64,000 bases of DNA from Dasypus novemcinctus (GCF_030445035.2 NC_080698.1:5835501-5899500); one strand, 5' to 3'; positions 10,701-21,110 are shown, counted from the stretch's first letter. Notes: generated by a model not told the origin, from the letters alone. Program-made: numbers and translations.

Positions 10701-11490
10701 AGTGGGACCACAGCGGGCCTCCCTGGGCTGGCGGGACCACAGCGGGCCTCTCTGGGCTGGCCCTGGGCTGGTGGGACTACAGTGGGCCTCTCTGGGCTGG
10801 CCCTGGGCCGGGGGACCGCAGCGGGCCTCCCCGGGCTGGCCCTGGGCCAGTGGGACCACAGCGGGCCTCCCCGGGCTGGCCCTGGGCCAGTGGGACCACA
10901 GCGGGCCTCCCCGGGCTGGCCCTGGGCCAGTGGGACCACAGCGGGCCTCCCCGGGCTGGCCCTGGGCCAGTGGGACCACAGTGGGCCTCCCCGGGCTGGC
11001 CCTGGGCCAGTGAGACCACAGTGGGCCTCCCTGGGCTGGCGGGCGCGCGGGCAGCTTGGGTCCCCCGGCTGACGGCCCTCTCCCCGCAGTCTGCCTGAAG
11101 GGCACCAAGGTGCACATGAAGTGCTTCCTGGCCTTCGCGCAGGCCAAGACCTTCCACGAGGCCAGCGAGGACTGCATCTCGCGCGGGGGCACGCTGGGCG
11201 CGCCGCAGACGGGCGCCGAGAACGACGCGCTCGCCGAGTACCTGCGCCGCAGCCTGGGCGCCGAGGCCGAGGTCTGGCTGGGGCTCAACGACCTGGCGGC
11301 CGAGGGCGCCTGGGTGGACATGACCGGCCGCCGCATCACCTTCAAGAACTGGGAGACGGACATCACGGCGCAGCCTGACGGCGGCAAGGCCGAGAACTGC
11401 GCAGCGCTGGCGGGCGCGGCCGCGGGCCGCTGGTTTGACAGGCGCTGCCGCGACCCGCTGCCCTACGTGTGCCAGTTCGCCATCGTGTAG
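4635..11490 (+). CDS. CLEC3B: CLEC3B (tetranectin), complete coding region in three exons
   Basis: Joined exons 4635-4743, 8292-8390 and 11090-11490 give 609 nt, 202 residues plus stop, the length I recall for human tetranectin. All junctions are GT-AG and both introns are phase 1. The product is a secreted, Ca2+-dependent C-type lectin-like protein that forms a homotrimer and binds plasminogen kringle 4, fibrin and heparin (family knowledge). Visible parts: a signal peptide of about 21 residues, a Lys-rich N-terminal segment (heparin-binding in the family), a coiled-coil exon (MFEELKSQLDGLAQEVAVLK), then a C-type lectin domain from VCLKGT to the end. All six cysteines align with the human positions. 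The Ca2+/kringle motif QPDGGKAEN and the later WFD aspartate are kept. The start ATG sits in a good context (cagcATGg). Differences from human favour Ala, Gly and Arg. Identity is secure; expression is inferred. Confidence 0.97.
4744..8291 (+). other. CLEC3B intron 1
   Basis: The intron runs from gtaagg to ccctgccctag. At 4915-5010 there is a degraded L1M 3' end in + orientation (gatgaaaaag..gtgggtggtggcgacggtagcac). At 5395-5535 there is a MIR. The rest is GC-rich, has no stable coding signal and contains nothing else I recognise. Confidence 0.8.
5395..5535 (+). repeat. MIR
   Basis: It contains gattaaatgatgtaac, then gagtgcctggcacact and a cttaatgcc end, the order of a + strand MIR 3' half. 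Confidence 0.6.
8292..8390 (+). CDS. CLEC3B: CLEC3B coding exon 2: trimerising coiled coil
   Basis: The 99-nt exon lies between acceptor ccctgccctag and donor gtgagc. It encodes DVVSPKMFEELKSQLDGLAQ and continues through EVAVLKEQQALQT. Heptad spacing of Leu, Val and Phe gives the alpha-helical coiled coil that makes tetranectin a homotrimer. Only a few positions differ from human (for example N-T to S-P, R-L-D-T to Q-L-D-G). Both junctions are phase 1, so the exon is symmetric. Confidence 0.96.
8785..8890 (-). repeat. MIR
   Basis: The antisense MIR core cccattttaaagatggggaa is followed by actgaggcacagcgagg and agcgggatttgacc. Confidence 0.65.
10035..11041 (+). repeat. Minisatellite, 40-bp unit, about 26 copies, at the end of CLEC3B intron 2
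   Basis: The motif acag(c/t)gggcctcc recurs about 26 times. Full units of 38-40 bases contain ctgggctggccctgggcc; shorter ones of about 29 lack one half. The last four or five units are nearly identical 40-mers (about 10840-11000), which suggests recent homogenisation. The array is G-rich on +, and exon 3 begins only about 50 bases after it. Confidence 0.95.
11090..11490 (+). CDS. CLEC3B: CLEC3B coding exon 3: C-type lectin-like domain and stop
   Basis: The exon starts after ctctccccgcag with VCLKGTKVHMKCFLAF and ends YVCQFAIV-stop (TAG at 11488-11490). It carries the whole lectin-like fold: the WVDMTG and NWETDITAQPDGG stretches, the Ca2+ ligands of QPD and EN, the WFD aspartate, and cysteines in the family pattern. 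Base composition is extreme: only three sense codons (CCT, GCA, TTT) end in A or T. Many replacements relative to human (Thr/Ser to Ala, Lys to Arg, Asn to Arg) go toward GC-rich codons. The domain looks intact. Confidence 0.97.
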
Positions 11491-11569
11491 GGGGCCGTGT
11501 GGGGCGGGGGCCGCGTGGGGCGGGGGCAGGGGAGGGCGGGGGGGACGGAGGCCTGGGGGTCCTTCTGCA

Positions 11570-11575
11570 AATAAA
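11570..11575 (+). terminator. CLEC3B polyadenylation signal AATAAA
   Basis: AATAAA lies 80 bases after the CLEC3B stop, in ctgcaaataaagtcgctgc, and is followed by a GT-rich stretch around 11590-11625 suitable as a downstream element. This implies a very short 3'UTR of about 100 bases with cleavage near 11590, consistent with the short tetranectin 3'UTR as I recall it. Confidence 0.85.
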
Positions 11576-12284
11576 GTCGCTGCTCCCGGATGGTCTCTGC
11601 GCTGGTGCTGGGCACGTGGGCAGGGAGGCTGTCCCGGGGAGGGTCCCGGGTGCGGGGCGAGGCCTGGGGAGGGTGTGCTGGGCCCACGGCTTTCCCACGC
11701 CCGATGGATTCTCCAAAGAAGAGAGGAGGACGGAGCCCGAGGAGGACAAAGGTGAGGGGGCAGGCCGGGACCTGGCGGGCTTCTTGCTTTTACACATGTA
11801 ATTTTATTTTCACATAATTTCCTAACACTCTTCCATATTTGCTTTCTCCTTTCTTTTCTTTTTTCTGAACCGTTTGAAAGTGAGCTGCAGTCAGGATGCC
11901 CCTTCGCCCCTAACACTTTGGGGTGCATTTCTAGAAAACCAGGACGTGCCCCACATGAGCAGAGCGCAGTCATCAGGTGGGGAGTCACCCAATGCAGCAC
12001 CGCAGCGGGAACCTCAGACCTGAGTCGCTTCTTGTAGGTTCTGCTTCCAGGGCTCGGAATCCAGCGACGGCCCCTCCTGCTGCGGATCCAAAGCTGGGCG
12101 CGGGCTGCTGGCTCCTGCCGGGGTGCCCTCGTGCACCCAACGGCACAGGTGCAGGGCTGGCGCCTGCCCCTTCCTTTCTACTCCCCTGGAAAGCCACCTG
12201 CTCTGTTAGCAGTGGTGGCTCCTGGGTACGGAGCCCACCAGCATGCAGGAGCTTGACGTATGGCATCATGTAGCGTTCTCCACC

Positions 12285-12410
12285 CACGGCAAGGTGTGTT
12301 ACTATTCCCGTTTTACAGAAAAAGAAGTTGAGGCTCAGGGGAGTTAAGTGGCTCCCCCCGGCGCACGGCCAGGAAGTAGCAGTGCCAGGAACCAGCCCCA
12401 GGCCTGGGTT
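12285..12410 (-). repeat. MIR
   Basis: The antisense MIR core cccgttttacagaaaaag is followed by gttgaggctcaggggag, gttaagtgg and the ccaggcctgggt end. Confidence 0.65.
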
Positions 12411-12764
12411 TTCCCCTGCGGCCGCCAGGCTTGCTTAATGTTCCTGCAGCTTCCTGAGGTGACCCCGGGAGGCAGCCCAGGGACCCTGCGCCTCCTGGCA
12501 GAGTCCTGGCCCATTTGACCGCGGAGCTCTAGGGACACCTCCTCGCGAAGTCTTCTTTATCCCACCAGCCACAGCCGTCTCCGCATCCTTGGATGCTTTT
12601 AACGAGTCTTGCCTTCCGTAAGGATTGATGATTGGTTTGAGCGGTGGGGCGGGGGAGGCGCTCACCTTGCAGCAGTGAACTGTGCTCATACCTGGTGCCA
12701 GGCAGCTTGGCATCATCGCAGGGAGCATCTTGGGTGATCCGGCAGTTGGGGGGGGGCAGTGAGG

Positions 12765-12895
12765 AGGTCCATTGTATAGGTGAGGAAACTGAGGCTTAGA
12801 AGGTTGATGTTATTACCTCAAGGTGGTCCAGCCAGGAGAGGCAAAGCTGGATGCAAATCTAGGCATTGTTAACCCTGCATCTTGGGCTCTTTTTA
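12765..12895 (-). repeat. MIR
   Basis: The antisense MIR core taggtgaggaaactgaggct is followed by agaaggttgatg and caaagctggatgcaaatc. Confidence 0.65.
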
Positions 12896-13732
12896 CCCTA
12901 CACCAACTTTCTAGCAGGATGCAAGCGGCCAGGGCTTTCTCGGTGTTCCTGCAGTGGGTGACTCCCTGCAAGAGGACACCCATGCCTCTGCATGACCATG
13001 GGTGCTGGCATAGAAGCAGGCGCTGCGGTAGCCTGCGAGCAGCGGCGAGCACTGCCCGCTGGCCAGCAGCAAGTGGCAGCATGAGCGCGAGAAGCGTTAC
13101 CCACGTTTTAGCCACCCATGCTCTTAACACCTGAGACCCTTAAACTTGCAGACTTCAAACCGGGGTACACCTGTCCGCAGAGCTTTCCTTATTTTAAATT
13201 TTGATATTTTGTTCATCATGGATTTTTTGCATTCATTTTGATTTTTTAAAAATATTGCTTCCATGTGTTATTTCTCTTGATGACTGAAGTTTTTTTGTTT
13301 TTTGTTTTTGGCATCCCCTTAAATTTTGTGCCCCAGGTGAGTGCCTCTCTCACCTTACTGGCCCTCGCCCTCACCCTGGCCCAGCCTCAGCGGTACATGC
13401 ACATTTTCCAAGGTGTAGAGGAGTAAGGGTAGCTTCGAGGGGCTCCGTTCCCAGATCCTTAGCTCCCCTATTCGTCTTTACTAGTATTGGCCTGCTTGAG
13501 CAGAGGCCTAGGGTGGAGGCCTCCTTTCCCTTCTCTTTCACAATCACCATCTCCCTCTTGATAAAAAGCAAGGCCACCTCTTATCTATCTGTGCATTGTC
13601 CTGGTGTGCAAAATGCCAAATGGACATTTTGAAATATGGGTGTAGGAGTTGAGAAGTGAAAGAATGGGTAAAAAAACCCTATTGCAAAAAAAGTGTAGTG
13701 ATTTCCAATTCTTTGCTTTCAACAACCTTAAA

Positions 13733-14155
13733 GGGAAGCAGATTTGGCTCAACTGATAGAGCGTCTGCCTACCACATGGGAGGTCCAGGGTTCAAACCCA
13801 GGCCTCCTGACCTGTGTGATGAGCTGGTCCACGTGCAGTGCTGATGCTCACATGGAGTGCAGTGCCACACAGAGGTATCCCCACGTAGAGGAGTCCCATG
13901 CACAAGGAGTGCACCCCATATGGAGAGCTGCCCAGTGTGAAAAAAACGCAGCCCGCCCAGGGTGGTGCTGCACACATGGAGAGCTGACACAGCAAGATGA
14001 CGCAACAAAAAGAGACGCAGTTTCCGAGTGCTGCTGGATAATGCAAGCAGACACAGAAGTACACACAGTGAATGGACACAGAGAGCAAACAATGCGGGGG
14101 GGGGGGGGGGGGAGGAGAGAAGGGGAGAGAAATAAAGAAAAAAAAAATCCTAAAG
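13733..14155 (+). repeat. DAS-type SINE, inserted in an inverted-repeat arm
   Basis: The element begins gggaagcagatttggctc, has box B gggttcaaaccc, and ends in a run of about 17 G (14096-14112) followed by an A-rich tail. It is flanked by related copies of aacaacctta, apparently a target-site duplication, and splits the left arm of the inverted duplication described at 13598-15925. Confidence 0.93.
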
Positions 14156-15000
14156 AAAACAACCACCTTAGAGAGGAGCCTAGTCAAGTTTTCAGCTAGC
14201 AGACCAAGCAAAAGTTTCCACCGATGAGCACTTCTGATCTATAGCTTAGAAGTTCGAGTATTGAATGACACCACTGTAACAAAACTTCTTTCAGTCCCAT
14301 CAACTTATTTGTCTGTATAAGGTTTCTCAAAATTTACAGCTCTAAAAATAAAAAATAGGAATAATATTGATGCCAAACCTTGCTTCAGTTTAGGGTTCAT
14401 GAACCAATTTTGTAAAAAGCCCCTTCCATTGGATTAAGAGATTCATTTTTAATCGTGTTTATAAAAAGTCAGTATACTTGTGATGTTTTGATCAATTGTG
14501 TACTAACAGGAATTGTGTTGGGGGAATGGTACGAAAATAAGCCTGAAGAGCCCTGGGTAATACCTGTTCTCTGAGAACAGTGCTGATCGCGGCATTGGAA
14601 AGGTGAGACGGGCTGAGCAGGAGGCGGCGGCTCCGGCTCCGGGAAGGGCCTCTTTCTCTGTCCCCTGGCTGTCTTTGTCTCCCTAATTGCTCACTGTGCC
14701 TCTCCCCATGCCCCTGCTGCTCCTTCCTTCAGCCTCCCCCATCATCGCTCACCCCAGGCAAGGAGACAGGTGGAGGAGGAAGGACAGGCAATACAGGGGA
14801 GGCCGCCAGTGCGGAGACGGGTCACCCTCGCGACCTGGGGCTGGTCTCAGTACTAGGACGGCTTCTAAGCTACAGACCAAAAGGTGCTCATCACTGGCAA
14901 TTATTTTGCCTGGTCTGCTAGCTGGTAACTCGACTAGGCTCTTCTTTAAGGCTGTTGAAAGCAAAGAACTGGAAATCACTACACTGTATTTGCACCTGGA

Positions 15001-15816
15001 TTTCTTTTTTTTTTGTTCTACGATCTCTTTTTTTTTTTTTTTAATGTTACATTCAAAATATATAAGAGGTTTCCATATACCCCCCACCCGCTTACCCTAC
15101 TCCTCCCACATCAACCGCCTCTTTCATCACTGTGGCACTTTCATTGCATTTGGTGACTACATCTTGGAGCCCTGCTGCACCACATGGATAATAGTTTACG
15201 TTGTAGTTCACACTCTCCCCCAGCCCATTCAGTGGGTTATGGCAGGATATATAATGTCCAGTATCTGTCCCTGCAACATCATTTAGGACAACTCCAAGTC
15301 CCAAAAATGCCCCCACATCACATCTCTTCTCTCTCCCTGCCCTCAGCAACTACCATGGCCACCTTTTCCACATCAATGCTACAATTTCTTCCATTACTAG
15401 TCACAATAGTTCCATAGTAGAATATCAGTAAGTCCACTCTAATCCATATTTTCTTCCTCCATCCTGTGGACCTTAGGATGGTGATGTCCACTCCATCTCT
15501 ATATTGAGAAGGGGCTTAGATTCCACATGAATGATGGATGCAATTCTCTTGCTTGCAGTTGTAGGCACTCTCGGTTTCCTGGTGTAGTGGTTGACTACTT
15601 TCATCTCCCTGCTAGCTGACCTGGGTGAGTCCAACAAACCAGAGAGTAGGAGTTGCAACTCTGCTGAGGCTCAGGGCCCAGCTGGAACATGGAAAGTCCA
15701 GAGATTCAAGTCTCCTGAGTATACACCATCCTTAGCGCCAACCACAGGTCCAGTAAAAGTGACAGAAGAGGCATGTGTAGGAAGGTCACATCTGAGTCCA
15801 ACTTCATCACACTCAG
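15001..15816 (-). repeat. 5'-truncated xenarthran-type L1 3' end, 816 bp
   Basis: Poly(A) on the - strand lies at the left end (poly-T at 15003-15042). The ten bases tgcacctgga occur at 14991-15000 and again at 15817-15826, an exact target-site duplication. The sequence matches the copies at 30824, 32650 and 19510. The structure (tail, truncation, duplication) is that of an L1 insertion. It splits the right arm of the inverted duplication. Confidence 0.85.
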
Positions 15817-16409
15817 TGCACCTGGAGTTTTTTTTTTTACCATTCTTTCACTTCTTGACATCTACACCAATATTTCAAATTGTCCATTTGGCATCCACAA
15901 TGCATTTTACACTGGCCATGACACTCTAGAGCAGGCCTGTGCAGCATCTTGGCCCCCCATTTCTGCATTTGCCAAATGAGGTATAAACTAGATAATCTCT
16001 AAAACTCCTGAATACAAGGCTTCTACCTAAGTGTCCATGGGAATGATTTTGTAGAATCTCCCAGCTGAGAAAGTTGGTACCTGTTTCCTCTGTCCAGTCA
16101 AGGTTCGTCCCCTGCATTGCCCATCTCATTTTCTATAGTAACCACTGGCCCTTGATGTCTCTCTCGAATCTCAAAACTGCACAAATCCAGATGCCTGGTG
16201 GACACTGCCACCTAGAAGTTCTCCGGCCCCTAAGTCAATGTGTTCAAAAGAGAAATCTGGATCTTCCCACTTGAGTCTGTGCCTCTTGTTGAGTCCACCA
16301 TCTCCAGGGGAGTTCCCCACTGACCTGTCACTCACATCCCAAACCTGGGAGGCATCACAGTGCCTCAGTGCCATCACACTTGAGACAGAAATAATCACTA
16401 GGACTCCAT

Positions 16410-16780
16410 GGTTTTATTTCGGTGGTGGCCAATTTCTTGTGTCCACTTGGCCAGGTTATGGTGTCCAGTTGTTTGGTCAATAAGCACTGGCCTGTTACCG
16501 TGAGGGTACTTCATAGCTGGATTTAAATTAGTAATAGATGACTGTGTTTATAGGTGATTACCACTAAATCAACAAAGGCCACTGCCTGCCTTAGCCAGTC
16601 AGTTGAAGGTCTTAAAGCGAGAACTCAGGATTTCAGCAATGAGAAAGAATTTCTCTCTCCTTCAGCCAGCCGGCTTCTCCTGGGGAATTCGGGGTCTCTT
16701 ATTGGAGTTCCCACCTTGCGGCCTGCCCTACAGAATTTGGACTTGGTCCCCACCACCATCAGGCAGTCCCTGTGGTAAAC
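16410..16780 (+). repeat. Ancient interspersed repeat fragment, family unassigned
   Basis: The series tgtccacttggccaggttat, ggtgtccagttgtttggtca, agtcagttgaaggtctta and gcctgccctacagaatttgg matches an old mammalian repeat by memory. Decayed; no ends fixed. Confidence 0.5.
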
Positions 16781-17144
16781 CTCTTTATATTGACATGTCT
16801 CTGTCCTGTGGGCTCTGTCACTCTGTCCCCTCCTCTCTAGGTCCCTTGCTCCTGGGCCCAAGTCTCTTGCTTACACCAATGCAATGGCGTCCTTCCCGGT
16901 CCCTACCTCCTCCCACCCTAGACCTGAGTCTTTTGGGCATAACTGCCCGTCGTGCAGCAGAAAGGCCGTCCCAGCCTCGATTAGAGGTGGCCTGTGGGAT
17001 ATAATCTGAGGGGTGCCAAGAGCTCCCCTAACGCCATCCGCCTAACACATAACACAGCTCTGCTTCGTCCAAAAACCTTTTCTCGCCGGTGTGGCCCTGA
17101 AGCCTTAACCCCCAGGTCAGAATCCACCCCCCTGCGTTTTTTGG

Positions 17145-17235
17145 GGGGTTTTGGGCACCAATTTCTTTCTTTTTCACAAATTTTACCATGGTAACATCTA
17201 CATACCATAAAATTTGCCATTTTAATCATTTTTTT
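17145..17235 (-). repeat. Short L1M 3' end fragment
   Basis: The motif ccataaaatttgccatttta with adjacent sequence is the antisense of a common L1M 3' terminus. No ends can be fixed. Confidence 0.5.
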
Positions 17236-18339
17236 AAGTATAAATTCATCCTTTGATTCTGACTGTGCTGAGAAAATGAAGATAATAAAAACAAAGAGAA
17301 CAATGTTTAATATCTTAATATGTGCTGGGCACTTACCCAGAAGCGCTTTTTATACGCTGGGCAACAAACCAGAAGTTACCTTATTTAGAATTCCTAATAA
17401 CCTCAAAGGGAAGTATTACAGAGAGGATAATTTTTCTGCGAACACCCAGGGAGGGGGCGGGGATTCCAGGGCAGGTCTGTGGAGTTCCAAAGCCCACACG
17501 CCATCTGCTATCCACAATGAGTCCTTCCTGAATCTTCAAGAAAGTTTTCAGAAGTTTCACGATGTGCCTGTACAGCTGACTGGCATGGATGTAAAGAAAA
17601 AGGAAGAAGTTGGCAAAAAGGAGCTGATAGAGAGGTGTATTGGCTGGGGTGGGGGCAGGGGGAGGAATCCCGTGAAAACACATTTCATTTTTTTTTCCTG
17701 TTCAGATTTTCTGCTTTTCATGGATGACTCATTTAAGAGCACGGTTCACCAATCTTCCTCTTGAGGGAAAATGCATGACAAACCTACCAACAACGGCCCG
17801 GCTGTCCACTAGGAAGCACTGTTGCTTCACGCAGCGTGAGCGCCAGCCGGGAGCAAGCCCAGGGACTCCGCCAGCCTTCCATGAAGAGGCCGAAGCAAAG
17901 GGGCCTTCAGCAGCCAGCCAAGAGCACGCGGCAGGTTAAATTAGCTTTGTGCGAGTTCAAGTTTACCGTCCTTCCAAAGAGCCCCTGGTTGGTACGGCGT
18001 GCCTGCCCTGAGCCGAGCACCCCACCAGGAGCCGGGGCGCGCTGCAGAAGGCCTGGACTCTGCTCTCCAGGCACGCCCTGCCTGGCGGGACACCTGGCAT
18101 TTTAAGGAACTCCAGGACGAAGGGATGGGGCTGGGTTTGCTTCTCAGAGCACCTCTCCTGTTCCGCAGTGTAGAGAAAAGAATCGAGCAGTATTGGTAGG
18201 AAAATGTGTTTCAGATGAGGAAACGCAAGCCAACCAGCTGGGACAAAGGGAAATTGGGAAATTAGGGTTTCCGCTAATTAGCACCAAGTTTAACCAGGAA
18301 ACCTGCAACCAGGCCTAAGTTATTCATGTCAGCGATACC

Positions 18340-18465
18340 GGGTCAGGAAAAGCCTTAGATTCTATTCCAGTTCTTTCGCTTTCTAGTCTTGTGGCTCTGG
18401 GGAAGTCACAGGCTCTGAAATGAGGTCTCTTCATCTGCACAATTTGAAATGGAAGAGTGGAGCAA
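18340..18465 (+). repeat. MIR
   Basis: The motif tcttgtggctctggggaagt, then cacaggctctgaaatgag and tcttcatctgcacaatttg, is the + strand MIR order. Confidence 0.6.
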
Positions 18466-19094
18466 GAGTCAAGATCCCAGACGTGGAAGCTGAAGACAGA
18501 TTTCACAGCCTCTCATGTCAGCCGCGGCTGCGTGTCTGTGCTTCAAACCACCTGTGACTTACTCGCGTCAAGCTCTGGAGAAGGCAGCAGAGAAGGTCCG
18601 GGAGTCCACGTGTCATGAGCTACTGTCCATTCGGCTTCCACAAGCCAATCCAGCGTCTGGGGTAACGAGTGGGTGCACTGGGACGCAGGGAGCAGAGGCC
18701 ATCCGCCGGGAGCCGCGGGGGCCTGGCTTTACCCTCCGATCAGCTGCAGGGCTCGGGGTCCTCCCTCCCGAGGCTGTTCCCCATTTATAACGTGGGCGTT
18801 ACGCCTCCCACTGCTGTCGCGAAGACGTGTGTGCAGAACCCCGAGCCCACTGCTCGGCTCACACTGTGAAGGCCGTGGGATGATGTTACTTCTGAAGCAG
18901 CTTTGGAAATGAGACTACTCTACCTAAAAGATCACGCCATAACCTTTACCTAGGTAGGAAAAAACCCCACAGTGGGCTCAGCTGTAACCTGCCTCCTTGT
19001 TTACTAGCAAGACCGTTCTCTTGGGCAGGCGGTCTGGCAGAGCAGTTGGTTCTGAACTAAAGTGGATCAGGCCAAACTCAGGCTCTCCACCGGG

Positions 19095-19240
19095 CCAGCC
19101 ATTTGACACACTTGGGGCACTTTAAAAATGCTCAGGCTGCACTCTAGACGAATTAAGTCAGAACCTCTGGGAAGCAGGGCAGAGTTCTCCAGGTGGTGCC
19201 CATGTGTGCTGGGAGCAAGCTGCTGGTGAAGCCACTTGCC
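19095..19240 (+). mobile_element. MER5-like hAT fragment
   Basis: The series ggcactttaaaaatgctcag, tcagaacctctggg and ctccaggtggtgcccatgtg follows the order of MER5-type elements. Ends are eroded and no duplication was found. Confidence 0.5.
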
Positions 19241-19509
19241 TGCTAGGTTAGGGCTTTGGAAGAAACCCACCAGTCCCAGAATACTTGCCTTAATCTGAAA
19301 TTCCTACCACTCTAATCATGGAACAGTTGAACCATGCATAATACTCAGGACTGGCTGAAGTCAGATTGGTTATTATTTTATACTGACTTTGACAAGTAGA
19401 GATTGAACTTGAGGGACATGGTATAAGAAGTTAATTAACAGTAGGAAGTAGGTACCTGTATTAGGATTAGGTATGACTGCATACAATGGAAAATCTGAAA
19501 GTTTTTTGT

Positions 19510-19615
19510 TTGTTTTCAATAGATTTTTAAAATATTTTTAAAAGATGCATAGATCATACAAAATGTTACCTTAAAAAATATAAGAGGATCCCATATACCC
19601 CCACTCCCCTAAAAC
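19510..19615 (-). repeat. Very short L1 3' end, same family
   Basis: About 105 bases: aaaagatgcatagatcatac, then the tataagaggatcccatatac block shared with the start of the copies at 15001 and 32650, then loss of homology after the C-rich stretch. Probably a severely truncated insertion. Confidence 0.65.
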
Positions 19616-21014
19616 AGGGGTTTTAATGAGAAAGAAGTCTGGAGGCAGACAATCTAAGGCTGGAATGGCATCTCCATGGTGACAGGGGATCAAGCTTCAT
19701 TTTATCTTTCTGTGCTACAATCCTAGTGTGAGACTTCCATCTTTGAGGATACCTTACGATCCACTATGGAGCTGCTGGAGTTCCGGCCATTACATCCACA
19801 TTCCAGACATAAAGTAAGAGTAAGGGAGAATGGGCAGGAAAGATTTCATTCAGGGAACCTTCCCTTTTCCTTACATCTTAGGCCAGAACTTGGTCAAATG
19901 TCCAGCTGCAGGGAAGGCTAAGCGCAACCGTTTAGATAGTACCTGGGTACCTCAAGCGACACCTTGGAGCTTCTTGGCCCTTGAGCAGACAACCAGCAGT
20001 TGACGTCGTGGAGCCACGGCAGAGCCACAGCCTGAACGTGGGAGAGAACTAGGAGCTGGAAGCAGGTGAAGTCAAAGATCTGGAAGAAGGGGTGACGACC
20101 CGTTCACCTGGTTCCCCCAAAGCCTGCTGCCACGAGCCCTTCTGTAGGAGCGGGTTTCCAGGGGGGAGCTGGGTCAGGCCCACTTCCTTTACGATAAACG
20201 CCTGGTCCCGAGGCCACGGTGTCCGGCCTTTGTTTGGGACCCGTCCTCTCCCGGCAGCTGTCTTCTCGAGAGGCTGGCCCTGGGAGGGTAATGTGCCCCC
20301 CGGGCCTGCCTGCCCGTTCCTGGGTGGCAGAACCGTGGCCTGCTGGCCCCGCGTCAGAAGCCAGAGCAAACCTAAGGCGGTCCTCTGCCCCGCTCCGCCG
20401 AGCCTGTGCTGCCGCCCCCGGGGGATTACGTTGCCCCTAAATCGTTACGATGCCAGCAGGAAGAGAACCCACTCCACCCCCTCGGTGTCGGGCACGTCTC
20501 ACCTGGGCTGGGACACTCGGAAACGTCTTCAGACATTTGGTGGCTGCCAATGAATTAACTTACTCATTAGCTGTAGACAGTCTAAATCGCATTTACCCAG
20601 GTTTTCTCCTGCTCTCGTCTCCCGGCATCCCTCATAGGCACTCGCCTTGAGAAACCTCTTGGGTATCGAATCTTACCTTGGCCTCTGCTTCAGGAGGACC
20701 TGAACTGACCCAGTGACCAAAACTAAACGGTGCTGGTGACTGCAGGGACAGACTGTGGTGGCACAAAGGGTCCTGCTCGGACCTCGCTGACAGAGCCCGC
20801 TGCCTGGGCAGAGGTGACTGACAGCTGCAGCCGCCACCCCAGGGGCGCCGAGACCCCCTCGCCCCCACTGCCTCAGGCAGTAGCCGAGCAGGTAGGAGCC
20901 TAGGGCCACGCCACTGCCGTGACGGGAAACTTAGCTCGGGCCAGGCTTCTCAGACCCGCGCCGGGGCCCGAGGTCCCTCCTCCCCACTTCCTCCCGCCCC
21001 TCTCTCTTCACAGG

Positions 21015-21110
21015 GGCCTGCCCTGGACTGTAGACCGGGGTGGCCCTGGACTGCCCACGGGGTGGCCCTGGACTGTAGACTGAGCAGCCCTGGACTGCCC
21101 ACTGGAGCCA
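21015..21110 (+). repeat. Short tandem repeat, about 22-bp unit, 4 copies
   Basis: The unit ccctggactg(t/c) recurs four times with alternating tagac and cccac endings. Just after it lies ttccccaataaatctcttg, an LTR- or 3'-end-like motif that I could not assign. Confidence 0.6.

Larger units (their letters stand above)
8391..11089 (+). other. CLEC3B intron 2
   Basis: The intron runs from gtgagc to ctctccccgcag. It contains a MIR at 8785-8890 and ends with the large 40-bp minisatellite at about 10035-11041. Only about 50 bases separate the last repeat unit from exon 3. These still hold a branch-point-like ggctgac and a short pyrimidine tract. Long open frames across the repeat are artefacts of its stop-free GC-rich unit. 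Confidence 0.85.
11596..13597. other. CLEC3B downstream flank, no gene seen
   Basis: Two MIR fragments (12285, 12765) in otherwise unrecognised sequence. No exon or RNA gene can be supported. Confidence 0.6.
13598..15925. repeat. Inverted duplication, both arms split by younger retroposons
   Basis: Left arm about 13598-13732 plus 14156-14265; right arm, read on the - strand, 15925-15827 plus 15000-14855. Shared blocks include gtgtagtgatttccaa(g)ttc, ctttgctttcaaca, gagcctagtc, agctagcagacca and ccattctttcacttct, in the same order. The left arm holds the SINE at 13733, the right arm the L1 at 15001. Without these insertions each arm is about 245 bp and the spacer about 590 bp. The arms match no family I know. 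Confidence 0.8.

Noticed and set aside
9446-11098. 550-codon open frame overlapping CLEC3B intron 2 and the start of exon 3
   Set aside because: Nearly all of it is the 40-bp minisatellite, which has no stops in several frames on both strands. It is Gly/Pro/Ala/Trp-rich and repetitive and ends just inside exon 3 in the wrong frame.
15092-15660. Similar - strand peptides shared by the L1 3' copies at 15001, 30824 and 32650
   Set aside because: The shared frame carries a stop at the same place in the copies at 15001 and 30824 (after GLEWTY), so the likeness reflects common nucleotide ancestry of a noncoding 3'UTR, not a protein.
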